DNA from: Prostheceraeus crozeri
Lineage: Eukaryota; Platyhelminthes; Polycladida; Euryleptidae
Length of the DNA stretch: 64,000 nucleotides
Assembly (NCBI GenBank): GCA_907163375.1
Contig: CAJQUW010001866.1
Span: 1,116,001 to 1,180,000 of the forward strand
Reading direction: 5' to 3'
The notes below the pieces were generated by a model. That model did no database searches, was not told the origin of the DNA, and saw only the letters and a list, made by a program, of their open reading frames with translations. How positions within the stretch are numbered: the first letter of the stretch is position 1; each line of letters begins with the position of its first letter. Position numbers and translations under genes: made by a program. This document shows positions 1-12,642 of the stretch, piece by piece.

Positions 1-2094
1 TTGTTGAGTCATTTTAATGCCATGCGTAAATGAAAGAAACTATTAACAGCTTCAAGACGAATGAGAGCACAGAAGCCGCAAAGGATGTCAAATATGAAGA
101 CATCTGAGAGAAACAGGAGATATGAGGCCGACTTTGTTAGAAGCATATAAAGTCAGAAGTCAAAAATGTACTATATTTCCAAGAGCATTGGAAAACAGAA
201 GCAAGTGCGCTCACATATTCACAAAACACAACTTGAAAACAGCATGCAGTCTGTGCTGTTTAAAATAAAATATTCAGAACAGGAAGGAGAGGAGTGTCAT
301 CAAAACAGATCTCCAGATTTTATACTTATTGGTTAGTGTTTTCTTTAGTCGTCATTCGTGAATCGTTTGTTTTTTGGAGAAACTTCGCAATGAATGTTAC
401 CTTTTGGAGTTAAAACATTCATCAATTGATTGAATTCTGTTGTATTGTTGCAGTTCCATAACAAAGGCACTGTTCATTGTCTCGAATTTTGATATAGTGA
501 GCATTCTATCATAGAAGGATACAGAGTCTCCACCTTTGAATTATCATTTCCCTCACAATCGCATCGTATCGTATTTCCCTCATATCGTAAGTGATTTCAG
601 CAGCTGCAGCCACGAAATCAAATTTGTGATTATTTTGTTCGAAATTTTAATAATGTATTTGTGTCACTGTATTTGATATCAAAATTCAGATATGATTTCA
701 CAGTATTCTCAAAATCACCTCAATGAGCCAAGGAATTGTGTAATTTCCTTACAATTGCATCACTTTCACAATTCTACTCAACTACTTGAAAACGGTTAAT
801 GGATGTGCTTAATTTCAGATTTTATTAGTCAACAAAACATTCCATTCCAACTTGATCACTAGACACACTGTCTGGTTGATATGTACAATTATATTTCTTA
901 ACTTATGCAACTTTCGATTTTTTGATGTACACGCAACATGTTTTTCTAAGCAACAAAGAGCGGCACTCTCCGAGAAAAGACGGACATCGAGAGCAATTGG
1001 GACAAAAATTGAAAAAATCATGCTGCTTTAAATATTCCATAGCTGGATTCTTGCATTTGTTTCTTCTGCCTGTGTAGATAGGAGAGGTTGTTCAAGGACT
1101 ATTTAGGATTTGGACAGATATTATCCGGAATCCATGTGCGATTTTGATAGATTTTATTCGAAGTCTGTGTACGGAAGGATTTATAGTTTCGCTTGGAATT
1201 TAGGTGAATGAAGCGCAACTCTATTTTTAGCGCAAAAAGAAATTCGCAAATCAAGATTAAATTGTTTGCTTTCAAAGTAGTTGGCTCGCAACAAAAGTCC
1301 GCAGGTTAACTGGCAAATGCTTTTCTGATTCTCCCATAGAGGTTGGATTGCTACATATCTATGCAATCTAGAGCGGACATATATATTCATAACGGAGACA
1401 AAATGAATTAAAAGCAGAGTTATCTGTGAATGTGTATATTCAATGTATATAGTTTGCAATTCTGCCTGGGGATCCAGCTTTAGGAAGACTTCCAATACTT
1501 ATTACTTACATTGGACGTATGCAACGACAACATGCAAATCTCATTGACGTTATATCATCGCATCAATCAATTGCACCTTAAATGATTGTAGCCGGAATGA
1601 TAATTGTGGACGATACTCACGAAATGCCTACCGAATAGAACAGAAAATTCTTGATAACAAATGGATGCCTTATAAAATGAGATTGGTGTCTTGATACCAG
1701 GAAAGATAATTCATTCGAAACGATTATCAATTTATAAAACACAATGACAAGGCCGACCAATACAGACAATGTCACAAAATTGCCTGTAGAATCGTCTGGA
1801 AATCGTCTGGAATGGAATCGTCTGGATGAACATGCTGGAACATCACTCTGCTCAGGATAGTTTGCGACGGATAATGAAGATCAAGTGCAAAAAATGGAAG
1901 CATAAATCATAAGTCTGTGGTCACAAGATCAATTTTTGATATTTTCCTTCATGTCGTCTACAGACTTTGCTAACGGTCCAAGTGGATCTCTGCGTGAAAA
2001 ATATAGCTTATCAGAAGTTATCATTTACATCAGAAGTTATCTCAAAATAACGACATAGAAATCCTGAACTAGACCCGCTGTCAGAGTCCAGACT
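1..2094. other. No recognised gene
   Basis: AT-rich sequence with stop codons in all frames. The open frames are short (under about 105 codons) and show no known domain. No tRNA boxes or terminal inverted repeats were found by eye. Confidence 0.5.
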
Positions 2095-2305
2095 GGTGCC
2101 AACCATAGAAATCGATTGTTTATCTGAAGTTTACTAGAATGGAAGATGACTGAAGGTCACGGAACATCCGAGGGAACTAAGTTGGGGCATGAGCAACCAA
2201 TGAAAAGTCTAGAATTTCACACTTGACTGATTCTAACCTAATGATGTAGCCGTTGACAAGTGTATCTAAGTAAAAATGCATGCAATTTTGTGCCACTATT
2301 ATGTA

Positions 2306-3944
2306 CAGATTGTTTCATAAAAAATGGATCACCCTTAAACATCGCCTTAACTTCAACTTTGTCTAAATCCGCCAAACTTGAACGAATTTCTCTGAAATTT
2401 GGAAGATATGTCAGTTGTGCTTACTAATATCATTGTTGGAAATTTCAAGCATGAATATTGAGTTGTTTTCCTGTTATAGATAAAAAAGTAGTAGATAATT
2501 TGATCTTCATTTAGCAATGTTACATAAAATCATACCTCACTCTTATAAAATTACATTTGTTTCCTTTGTTATGTAATATGTTGTTCTACAAGCCAAAAGC
2601 TGTCAAGCAAAACAAAAATAAAGAAAATCGGTCAATCAGAGCCAGTATAGCACCAGTATTCATCAACAATAATGTAACTGCTACATGTGATTAACTGGAC
2701 TTCATGTTCCATAGCTTCCTGACTTCGTTGCGGTGGTGTTGGCAGCACTCCTGATTGCTTTCAGCTAGAAATCTATCTCTTACCGGTTGAAAACAATACA
2801 AAGCACAAATGAACAATAACGAGATCGCATTCACCAAAGGAAAAGTGTCAGGGTTTTCTTTGCGAGCTACAAGCAAGCGACTAAATGTCCCTTACACAAA
2901 TGTGCATCGATGGCATAATGATGATTTTCGACTGTCGTAAAGAGGGCTCTGGTCGTCGACGCAAAACATCCAAACATAGAGACCGCATAATTTTGAGATT
3001 TGTTAAAGTTGATCCAAGTCTCTCGTTAACTGAGATGGCTGCACTAGTCTCGTCTATTTCTAAGTCCACTTTTCGTAGAAGACTTATTGAGTCGAATTTC
3101 AAGAGCTGTAAGAGGCCCTCTCAGATCGAATTATCAGATCAGCATACAAAAAGACGTCTCAGATGGGCAATGAGTCATTTTCACTGGCAAAATCAATGGG
3201 ATCGGGTTGTCTGGTCTGATGAGGCATCAGTCCGTCTGAAGGATAGTGATGGTCGATTGAGATTATGGATGAAATCTGATCAGGAAATTCCGAGACATTT
3301 ACATCGTCCCCGGGTACAAGGTGGTGCGACTCTACTGATTTAGGCTGGCATTTGGACCAATGGCCGCTCTGAACTTCACATACAGCAAGGAACCATGAAT
3401 TCTGAACGCTATGTGAATGTCTTACGAATGAACATTGGCCAAATGACAGATCAACTTGGTAATCCATCGACTTAGTTATTTATGGATGATAATGCTACGT
3501 GTCACAGGAATAGTAGAGTCAACTTATGCAAGTCTCAATTAGGACTTAGGACATTATCTTGGCCAGCTCGTTCTCCTGATCTGAATCCCATAGAAAATGT
3601 ATGGAGTATTCTAAAACGTAACGTTCGTCGTTCACTGCTACCTACAGATGGCGTATCACAACTTACGTCACTGTTAAAAAGAGAGTGGAGAAAGTTAGAT
3701 CAGTCAAAAATCAACGATATCATCGAATCAATGCATAGATGAATTGGTAATGTCATTGACAATAAGGGTAGGGCCACAAAATATTAGCTTCTTAAGAACC
3801 GTTACTGTATCATAGCTTATCAGATTATATAAGGACATTTAAATATATTAGGGACATGAAATAACATGAAAAATGCTTTCTGTATCATACTTATGTTTTA
3901 TTTAGTCAAATTTTAGGCTGATCCGCTTTTTATGAAACGGACTG
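2306..3944 (+). mobile_element. Tc1-like transposon, copy A (decayed)
   Basis: TIRs of about 30 bp (left starts CAGATTGTTTCATAAAAA; right ends TTTTTATGAAACGGACTG) are flanked by TA on both sides (2304-2305, 3945-3946). At 1639 bp it is full length for this family and lies inside the MITE at 2104-3999. The transposase between about 2810 and 3770 is broken. A 2-base deletion near 2936 shifts the frame in the DNA-binding domain. Two tryptophan codons, near 3343 and 3473, have become TAG. Remaining parts match copies C and D closely, including a shared 15-bp gap in the first helix-turn-helix. Confidence 0.93.
2810..3770 (+). pseudogene. Tc1 transposase pseudogene (copy A)
   Basis: Dead relative of the 317-residue DD34E transposases at 16756 and 25884. 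The VVWSDEAS, MDDNATCH and SPDLNPIENVW blocks of the catalytic core are all still readable, but one frameshift and two TGG-to-TAG changes separate them. Both stops are G-to-A changes, ordinary decay after insertion. Confidence 0.9.
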
Positions 3945-4008
3945 TATTACATGAAGCTTTACTTCTATTCTAGAGGCTTTATCGTTATCAATTTCGATGG
4001 GTGCCAAC

Positions 4009-4520
4009 CTAGTTATCTATTGTCCTGTCAACACAAGCGAGGACAATAGCATAGATATCTGATCGCCATGAAATCTCCTTTCTACTTTATCAACCATATT
4101 AAATGATCCCTCCGCATCGATTTAGGGAGCAGTTTTTACGGTACCAGCCTTTCTTATTTCTTTTATTCCCACACAAAAGGCTTTAACGTTGACAGCTTGT
4201 TGAAGTAATTTCAAAGTGAACTTTGTGAACATTCAAAAATTGTTAGACAGATGGCCAGGAGGGATAAGATTCAAGTGCGTCTGCTTTGTTCTCTGCCGCA
4301 CAACACTTGAGTGAATTTCCTCATGTCAAATGGTTTGCATTTGTAAATTTGCGAAGCCATTAGAAATCCCATCGATGCAGTTATCTTAAGGTTTTAGACG
4401 TTAAGAAAGGGGATAGATTACAATGAACGGAAAATATAATGAAGAAAATCAATGACTTGCTGGAAAACATGAGATGATGCCTATAGTAATCGACTCACTG
4501 AGATGAATAGCCTTCTCTGT
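4009..4520. other. No recognised gene
   Basis: Nothing recognisable on either strand; short frames only. Confidence 0.4.
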
Positions 4521-4527
4521 ATGTTTG

Positions 4528-4640
4528 GGTCTAGAGATAACGTTCCACAATGTTGACGGTCACGTCCAGAACTAGTCTAGAGGGGCAAGAAGATCAATTT
4601 TCCACTGAACTTAATACGAATTCAAGTCTGAATTCTGACG
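4528..4640 (+). repeat. Dispersed repeat, partner at 27047-27152
   Basis: The stretch starting GTCTAGAGATAACG and running through GAAGATCAATTTTCCA is repeated with divergence at about 27047-27152. At the second site the shared block leads straight into a 45-bp minisatellite; here it does not. No terminal repeats identified. Confidence 0.6.
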
Positions 4641-5756
4641 AACTACGGCATTGACATCACATAAAACGTACACAGTCAGTAAATTAGATCGTGAGGGGTC
4701 GAACGGTATGAACAATGCTTCCATTTGATTAAGTTATCACGGAGAAAAATTGAATCAAAGTTGAATCAATTGAATATACTGTTCACTTGACAGGTCTGAC
4801 TGCAATCTGACCGTTGAATCTCTGGGTTCTGCAATGCGCGCGATTGCGCAATTTGACCAATCAAACAATGTCAATTTTTATTGCTTGCTACCATTGCAAA
4901 CAATGGTTGAGATGGTACTGTGTCCGCTGTACACTGATCCATACGCAAAAGAATCTATCTCTGAATATCGACTGCACTCGTTATGTGCAAAAATGTAAAG
5001 GAATTCAACATCTTTCACAAGAGTGCGGATACCTCTCCCCTCTCGTCGTCCGCTCCCAACCGTCCATAGTATCGTCGCTTTTCACCTGAAAAACGACATA
5101 CCCCAACGACTGATGCTTGTCTTTATCCAGTATTTCTTTTCCTTTACGTGTTTTTAATATCTCATCAATCGTGCGATGCTGTTTCCAACAAATTTCTACT
5201 CTTTCTTAAGTCCACATTTCACAAGTATCCAATTTTCTAATACCAGATTTTCTCGAAGCACAAATCATTGATTCATACAACAGCGCACTCCTAAAATGGA
5301 TAAGCACAGCAACATGCTCAAATGATTCGCACGTTTTCACAGGTTTTACGGCATTATCGAGTGATAATCGAAGATAAGATACGATCTTCACTCTTCAATG
5401 CATGCAGAAATATCTGTGAAAACTGTTTAAGCAGACAGCAACATGCTGCAAATTTGATTTTCAAATTCAGCTGAGTCGCTTTTTATATGCTGTAGCATTT
5501 ATCTATAACCGTTTATACCAGGCGGACACGATCTCGAAAACTGCAAACTCAACCATTCTGAATAACTCCATGCACGGCGTCAAGCCATGTCATAAACTGG
5601 TATCAATGCTACATCCATACTTAATGACCAGAAATGTGTTCAATCTATATCAAGGTCGCCATAATCGCCGGAGGCCTACAGTCGCGGAGAAACATGAAGA
5701 ATATTGAATGTACATGTACATGTAATGCTCACATTAGATAAGGCAAGCTTCCATTA
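4641..5756. other. No recognised gene
   Basis: A short open frame (4814-5089) shows no domain I know. No repeats recognised. Confidence 0.4.
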
Positions 5757-6120
5757 TTCCGAAAGCCTGACCGAGTTTCTGCAGGGAACGAGGCCGCGAA
5801 CGAGACTTTCATAAAATGATGTGCAACCTAGGGTGCTGCGTTCCTCTTCTCATCAGATGGGACCAAGGAAATATATGTGAATTCAATAGGAAGAATGAAT
5901 TGGTTTATACTCCATAGGTAAAGGTGCATGAACATTACAGCAAATGACCTGAAGACCATCTAAGTCAAAAGTTATGGCACTAGGCTCAGTACTCTCCATA
6001 TCGTGAGAGAAAGCATAGAAAATCGCATTTATAGAGAAAACTTCAATCTACTTTCGATCACTCTGAGAAGGCCTCTTTTTAGCCTCGTTCCCTGCAGGAA
6101 CTCGTTCTCGCTGCCGGAAT
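5757..6120. mobile_element. Foldback MITE, short copy
   Basis: The ends are inverted relative to each other: left carries GAGTTTCTGCAGGGAACGAG, right carries CTCGTTCCCTGCAGGAACTC. The same terminal sequence forms the arms of the 598-bp element at 17902-18499, and internal blocks also match it, for example the CATGAACAT and AAGCATAGAAAAT stretches. This copy is shorter (about 364 bp) and more diverged. I see no clear target duplication. Confidence 0.7.
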
Positions 6121-7640
6121 GTGTCAGCTAATGAATTCATAAGCTTGTACTGGTAGTTTCTACTCTGGAATTTGTAGCTGCTCATTTTGAAAACGATGCA
6201 ATTTATTTTGGGTGCAATGCACCGCAAATCCCAGATAATCACCAGCAAATTTTCCATGCAATTAACTTCAGATACAAAAAGTAGACATTGATATATTCCA
6301 CTTCGAAGGCAAATACAACAGAAAGACAGTAATCTAAAAATTGTTGAGGAATTCGTTGTAGATTGACTTTGCAAAAGTTGCCGGTATGTCAGTGTTCTAT
6401 GGCTTCTTCCAACGCTTTCATTTGCCTTTAATAACATCTTAAATCATTCGAACTCTACAGTCTCTGTTCCACAAGGGTTTCACAGGTGCACTCAAGATAA
6501 GCCTGCTGAGATGACAGATTTCAGAAGGATCAAAAGTAAATCAATGTACGCTGCAGACTCCACGATTGATGAGACAGTCAGATTAATGATGCATTTCAGG
6601 CGGCAACATGTTCTGCAGCCGCAGAGACACTCTGTCCACCAAATTTATCATCCGGCATCCTTTCGTGTACCTGTCTTCTCTCTTGCGTTTTATGAGGATC
6701 ATTGTGATGTTCAATCTCATTTTACAGCTTCCATAAAGCATTTTCTCTACTGGACCCGGAGTTTGACCCTTTGTCTCAGCACCAATTGCAGTTTTCTGAC
6801 ATGATAAAATGCCGAATATTTTAACGAGGATGATCCCTGTGATGATAAGTAACGATCAAATCTCACTGATATGACACAAGCAGAGAAATCCGACTTTCCT
6901 CTTTGATTAATCCTGTTAATACCGCCGTTACAATGTACTCTTCATATTATCCGTGATCTCAGTTACCGGGTGAAAAGTATTATGTTGCTTAGAAGAGTGA
7001 GAGCCATAGCCATTTTCTTCCTAAATTCGCACACGAGCTTCTTATTATTTTTAATAGTTAGTTTTGCTTCCAGTCGTCTTGTAAAGTTGCAGAGCCTCAT
7101 ACATCGCAAAATCCCATTTGTTTATGTAGATACATGTACTTACGAGTTTTATACACTCAATAACGCAATGATCCAGCATACATTAAAAAACTCAAAATGA
7201 TATTTGTCATTTTTATGATTATGATTACATATTTTTGGCAGAATTCTTCATCATCAGGCAGAAATTCGACATTCCTCATTACCGGTAGCTTGACCGATTT
7301 GCTGTTAAAGATAATGGAAACGTCATGACATTTGACAACCGATGTTATTTTTACAGATAAACAATCTCTCCTGATCACAAAATGAAATTCACAGAATTTC
7401 TCTTAGGTACATTTTGAGTTTCTTTGATGCCTGCTGGATCATTACGTTATTGAGCGCATCGAACTCGGTAGTATATGGATCTGCATAAAAAATGGGATTT
7501 TACGATGTTTGAGGCTCTGTAACTTGCAAAACTTAAGAATTGCCATTTTACTGATGCTGGGTGACAATCTACATATTAAAAATGCGGGAACTTAGGAAGC
7601 AAACGTCATACTACAACGAAAATCGCATGCTACCAATCCG
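6121..7640. other. No recognised gene
   Basis: Short open frames (6511-6804 and 6970-7200, forward) have no recognisable domain and no convincing splice context. Confidence 0.4.
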
Positions 7641-8488
7641 ATGTAATGCTTGCTACCAAATGCCTTAATTCCTTTCATCTGGTGGCGTTTTTACTGTCTG
7701 GCAGCAAAACTACCAAACCTGTAAGTTTCTACCAGATGCTTCATTTTCTTACATCGCATAGATATGCCATCAGTTGCATATTACTTTTTAGTGAGTTGTA
7801 GGTAGCAAGATATTGACATTGTATAGTCAAGCTTGCAATATTGAATTCTATTATATTACACGGAAGTCTAAAAGATTTTGTAAATATTCAATGAATATAC
7901 AATTGTTAACAATATGCTTCATGTAAGTTTGAAATTAAGCTGTTGATTTATCCGAAATAATGATACATTCATAATTCATAAATTCAAAGACAAAGTATGT
8001 TTGAGATATATAAATGAATGTGGTTGCATTGAAGTTATCGTTTTATCAAAATGATTCTAGTCAATTCTATAAATGGAGTTGAGCATTTGCGGGGCTTATA
8101 GGGAACTTATAAAAAGTGACTTATATTTCACAAGATTTTAAAAATATGATTCACATCACATAATTAATATACATACATAAAAATATACAAAATATGACTT
8201 CCGCTTAAAATTATGTATCGAATCAACTACTGTTCAGTTCAGTAGTATTCAATATAAACTAAATATGAAAGGCTCCAGTGAAATTTAAGACCATGGCCAC
8301 CAGATGATGTGGAAATTACCTACCAGACCGTCGCATTTCACCCAGGCGGCCGCCACCAGCTGAAAACGGTCTGGTAGGTAATAACAAAAAAGACAATCTT
8401 CATTTGGGAAGAAATGTTTGCTTTTTTGTGAGCTGGTTTTGCAGCGAAGTTTATTTCATTTGGTAGCTGACGGTTTGCAGTGTAAAGA
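7638..8488. repeat. Dispersed repeat R2, copy 1
   Basis: The left part (from ATGCTTGCTACCAAATGCC to about 7880) and right part (about 8240 to GGTAGCTGACGGTTTGCAG) match 44203-44470 and 45862-46092. The ends contain GCTACCAAATG in opposite orientations, so a short terminal inverted repeat is possible. Near the right end, 16-bp perfect inverted arms TTACCTACCAGACCGT and ACGGTCTGGTAGGTAA lie at about 8317-8381. No protein is encoded. It is probably a non-autonomous DNA element, but no target duplication supports that. Confidence 0.65.
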
Positions 8489-8625
8489 GCACTGATGAGG
8501 CGCCGGTTCCAGCAGTTGTTAACCATTGAATACTGCCATCGCGTCGGTCCTGTGGTCATGACAACGCATAGCCACGTAGTAGCACTGCTTTTAATGTGCA
8601 TGTTCTCTCTAGCCATCTGTTATTA
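8489..8625 (-). repeat. Repeat with coding-like similarity to 51297-51420
   Basis: On the reverse strand it can be read with CVVMTTGPTRWQ and RLISAL. The forward strand at 51297-51420 gives CVVMTTAPKRWR and RLISAV with the same spacing. Nucleotide similarity is patchy. It could be a shared repeat or the trace of a short coding exon; no larger protein is visible. Confidence 0.4.
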
Positions 8626-9205
8626 TGCCTGTATTTGTGATTGTTTCCTTGTGATTGTGACTTTTTCCGATCTTTATCAAATAGGCCTTAGTGAATCTAA
8701 AGCGAAGAGAAACTGATATTATGAGATCAACTCTGAACATTCTTTGACTTCTATCTGAAATTCAAATACGAAGAAAGAGAAAGACAAAATGGAAACAGCT
8801 GCTTCTGATGATCGTACTTATCGGGGATATGAAATACACTGCCAAAAAGATTATCGATAAACGTCTTATCTGATGTGAGAGGCGTCATGAGAGGACACAC
8901 AGAGGCTGCATGCAAGATATGCGCAATCTTGAGAATTGCGTGACATCCGGAAGTTGACATCCGATGTACCCCTAGAAATTGTTTTTCACGAGAGCCAATT
9001 ATGATTGTCATGATTATAACAGTTGCATGCAACATCTTGAAATGATTGTCTCCGCATTTCCTTCTATTCGAATGAACATCCTACGCTTACATGTAAGAGA
9101 GATGGAAGACATCGTATCAAACGTTGCCGTTCCAATATGTCTGTAAAATCTTTTCCGATAGTTTCAAATATAGAAGTACTCAAAAATTTTAAATCATAGA
9201 GCAAG
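8626..9205. other. No recognised gene
   Basis: Nothing recognised on either strand. Confidence 0.4.
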
Positions 9206-9211
9206 TATATT

Positions 9212-9992
9212 AGGTAGAGTGGCAACTCCACATTTATTGAATCCCTAATGTGTATACACTTTCAATTTATTAAATGAATTCGGGGGGGATATAGTTGGTA
9301 ATTGTTACTAAATGTGAGATATGCAAATTTTTGCAGTTTTGAAGAAATTGTAGCGGAATTGAGTGATCATGATAGTAATGCAGAAGGAATTAGGGCATTC
9401 TACAGATTCTCAGTGTCATGACAGCCTTGAAAATTTAATGTTTGTTATATTAGCAATTCGATGATTTCCTATTACTTTGATGCTTAACCTCAAGAGTATT
9501 TTCTTAAGCGTGATCATATCACAGGCAACTGCAACTTAATCACATAATCAAAGACAATGATTTCAACTAACTTTGAAAGATGTAAATGGGTCCACATCAC
9601 TATTCAGATTCAAGAAATGAAACATGAATTTAGTGAATCATTAAATTATGCCGGTGAAAATTGGAAACTTGGAATTTCAGCCAAGAAAGCATGAATGATA
9701 TCGCGACTTTTTCATGAAGACTTTCATTATAATGCGGTTCATGAAATTCCCTGGATAAGCTTTGTTAGGATGCATATTAGGAAATATTCATTCCTTTGAT
9801 ATCCAACTTGTTTCATACTACTTACAAGGAAGCGTCATCTCGGTAGTATATAAATTGGCAAACTTTTGACTTTTTTGAAACTACCGAAATAATTTTGTGG
9901 GCCGCGGGAACGAAATCTCCGCAAAAAACTGAATCTTTTCATATAAAGATTTTCATTGTATGCAGATACTTTTTTGAGTCGACACTCTACCT
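9212..9992. mobile_element. Non-autonomous element R3, copy 1
   Basis: The ends form a roughly 18-bp imperfect inverted repeat: left AGGTAGAGTGGCAACTC, right reading AGGTAGAGTGTCGACTC on the reverse strand. TA-rich sequence flanks both ends. The body is repeated at 37011-37405 (left-truncated) and 50183-50620 (both ends recognisable). Shared internal landmarks are TCAAGAAATGA, TTTTCATGAAGACT, ATTCATTCCTTT and TCTCCGCAAAAAA. No coding capacity, so probably a MITE of unassigned superfamily. Confidence 0.7.
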
Positions 9993-10015
9993 ATATATCC
10001 CTACTCTATATTTAT

Positions 10016-10262
10016 AACAACAGAGAACTTTTTGATCTTTGGCTCTTAGTGATCTGACTCGTTCAATGATTTCATCGACTCGAGAGGCTGAAGGCCGACT
10101 TGATTTTAATAAGTCATTCAACGATTCATGGGTTCTGTCTTCAATTCTCTTGATTCATCGTTTAACAGTTGAGAGTCCTGGTGATTTGTCCCCCTAAACC
10201 GTTAAAGTTTGAATTATTTGACTTCTGACCTCATCTACTGACAATGATGTCATCTCACAACG
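10016..10262 (-). pseudogene. Mariner-type transposase relic (N-terminal part)
   Basis: Read on the reverse strand, the stretch gives a helix-turn-helix-like region ending LSTVKR-stop-IKRIED, then HESLNDLLKSSRPSASRVDE and IIERVRSLRAKDQK. This matches the order seen in mariner-like transposases: a second DNA-binding helix, a GxxSLED-like turn, an R-x-GRPS hook and an EN-I-x-x-V segment. Stop codons interrupt it at least twice. No catalytic domain or inverted repeats were seen beside it; it starts just after repeat R3 copy 1 ends. The assignment is by motif only. Confidence 0.5.
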
Positions 10263-10269
10263 ACTAATA

Positions 10270-11690
10270 TCATCATTTTATAAACCACCTTGACCAGATC
10301 TTTCGATTAGTGTATGGTTTATTTTTTGCTGTCATTTTCCATTTCTGATGGACATTAGATTAGGCACTGTGATCTATTGGACATTAGTCAAAAATTTGCA
10401 TTTTTTTACCTTTGACCTTCACCTCAGGCCAGGGATGACCTTATAGGGTTGTTTTTCGCCCCGCCAAATGCCTCTTCTAAGAAAACCTCTTCTAGTTTCA
10501 TGTACTTCCTTTTGTCCTAAAAATTCCAAAAATTTTATTTTCGGTTAGGTTCTGCTATGTTTCCTCAGGCTTGGAGACCTTCCATGTCGTACATTCGATA
10601 TGGTTGACCTGGCTCCGCCATGTGGTATAGGTTGGAGGTTAGGGGCCGAAACATTTCTTCATGCAGCCGCATGGTTCCTCCCTGATGACTCCATACATAG
10701 CAAACTTAATTTGGCTTTTAGGTTTCTTATTTTCACCTTTTGCTATTTTTAAGTTAGCTTATCGTCAGGTCCATGACGAACTCTTATTTCAGTTCTTATA
10801 TAGTAAAACGAAATCGTTTATAAGTGTCAATTTATTTCCTTTACCGTCCTCTAGTCAACTATCCTTTATACATATTTCAGTCCCTACTATGTAGTGGAGT
10901 GGGTTACTCTATGTTGTTAGTATTAATTTATATTCATTCGTTCATGACTTTTAATTACCTAATTATTTACAGGATTCTCCACTAGGGAGGTTGTTTAACT
11001 TTGGTACGCGTATCTTCCGTTTCCTGGATCCTTCGAATTTTTTTGACAGTGTCGTGTCTTGATTCGATTATAAAAATGCTGTTTTTTCTGAATTCCCTTT
11101 CAATGCCATTTCGATTGATGTGGCAACATTGGTGCAGGGGGGATTCGCCCACCAATGGGGCGTAGGTTAAAAAGTGCATGCTCAGTCGGCTTCTGCCTAC
11201 AACATTAGGGAGAAAAAAGCCCATCCCCAAGCCATGTCCAGCAGAAGTTCAACACCATCTGAGCTATAATTGAAGCATAACGTGCACTAGATTACCTTTC
11301 CTCATTATCCTGAGAACTCAGATATGAAAAGTTGAAACAACTTTATTTGATTTGTAATCAATCATCAGATATTTGGTTGATAAACCATTTGATGACGTCA
11401 GTTTGTAAATGCAGCTCCTGTAGGCTCGTGGCTATGTTAGTCGCTGAATAAACACGCTGTCGCCATGCAGTTCCACGTCCATGAGGATATTCTCAAAAGT
11501 TATACAATGAAAAATTATGGGTTGTAATTAAACTTCACTTACTGGTGAGAATTATTCATTTGGTTAACACACTTTAGCAATACACATCTCAGAAACAAGA
11601 CTCAGTGAGACGAAGTGTATAAGTTATACAACAGGAATGATTTTGTACTTTATGAAAAGTGATAAAATGTAACTTGTGAGATAGGCTCTG
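10270..11690. other. No recognised gene
   Basis: Includes a run of TGACCTT-type words near 10410-10445 and short open frames without domains. Nothing assignable. Confidence 0.4.
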
Positions 11691-11694
11691 TTCT

Positions 11695-12000
11695 TCAATT
11701 CTTTCTTCCTCTTCTTCTTTGTCTTCTACCCTCTTCTTCCTCATCTTCCTCGTCTCCTTCCTCTTCATCTCCTTCTTCTACTTAATCTTCTTATACTTCC
11801 TTTTTTCTTCTCCTTCGTCCTATTCGTCTCCTTCACTTTCTTCTCTCTCTTTTTCCTCATCTTCCTCGTCCCCTTCTTCGTCTAATTCTTCTTTTTCTTA
11901 TCCTCATGCTTCTTCTTCTTCTTCCTCGTCTCCTTCCTTTTCATCTCCTTCTTCTACTTCATCTTCTTACGCTTCCTTTTCTTCCTTTTAGTTTACACAT
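11695..12000. repeat. CT-rich low-complexity tract
   Basis: Imperfect TTC/CTT triplets with interspersed CTCGTC and ATC. The serine/phenylalanine-rich open frame across it is a by-product of the triplet repeat, not a gene. Confidence 0.85.
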
Positions 12001-12084
12001 CTTCAATTTACCACTCATTTTTTTCAATTCTGACGCGGTTTAAGCGCGTCTTTGGGAACAGAGAAAGTGATACAGACAGCTGTC

Positions 12085-12310
12085 CCTGTTTTCGTCTCTT
12101 CCTCCCTCTCCCATTCTTCATCTCCTTCCTTCCGCTTTGCTCATTCTTCGCATTTCTCATTTTCCATCTTAAAATTTCCATCTCTCCTTCTCCGCTTCCC
12201 TTGCCTTCTTCCGTTCGTTCTTCTGCTTTTTCCTCTCCCAAATAGTGTCCTCATCTCCTCTTCGTCCTTCTCATTCTTCTTCGCTTTTTTGTTCTTCTTC
12301 AAGGAAAAAG
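12085..12310. repeat. CT-rich low-complexity tract
   Basis: A second pyrimidine-rich stretch, less regular than its neighbours, with CTTC, CTCC and TTCC words. Confidence 0.7.
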
Positions 12311-12421
12311 TTTCCAGGATTTATGAGGTCACTGAACTTGATCCGGGCCACTAACACTAGCCTTCCTTTCCATTTCTTCTCATCATTTGTCATTCTCTCA
12401 TTTGTCATTGTTGCTTTGTAG

Positions 12422-12642
12422 CATAATTGTGGTTCATTGCGGTCCGATATCTTAGACATTGCATTCAATTGAAAAAATCTGGACAGCGAAGATATCAATG
12501 TTGTCCGTTTCTTCGATATAGCATTCAATTGAAAAAAAGTCAGAAAGCAATGACATTATTGTGGTCTGCTTGCTAGATATAGAATTCAATGGAAAAAACG
12601 GACAGCTGCAATGTATTATCATTGTTGCCCGCCTTTTAAATA
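12422..12642. repeat. 60-61 bp minisatellite, about 3.5 units
   Basis: Units begin GCATTCAATTGAAAAAA at 12461 and 12521 and GAATTCAATGGAAAAAA at 12582. A partial, diverged unit lies before 12461. Each unit ends in a CGATATA, AGATATA or TAAATA word. Confidence 0.8.

Larger units (their letters stand above)
2104..3999. mobile_element. 255-bp MITE, split by a Tc1 element (copy a)
   Basis: The ends are imperfect inverted repeats of about 40 bp. The left end starts CATAGAAATC and the right end reads CATCGAAATT on the reverse strand. The 9-bp flank GGTGCCAAC is present on both sides (2095-2103 and 4000-4008), so it looks like a target duplication. Removing the Tc1 copy at 2306-3944 and one TA leaves 255 bp, exactly the length of a related unsplit copy at 55921-56175. 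No coding sequence belongs to the MITE. The superfamily is uncertain; 8-9 bp duplications fit hAT, Merlin or MULE-like elements. Confidence 0.8.

Noticed and set aside
11719-11991. Serine/phenylalanine-rich hydrophobic protein
   Set aside because: Translation of a CT-rich low-complexity tract.
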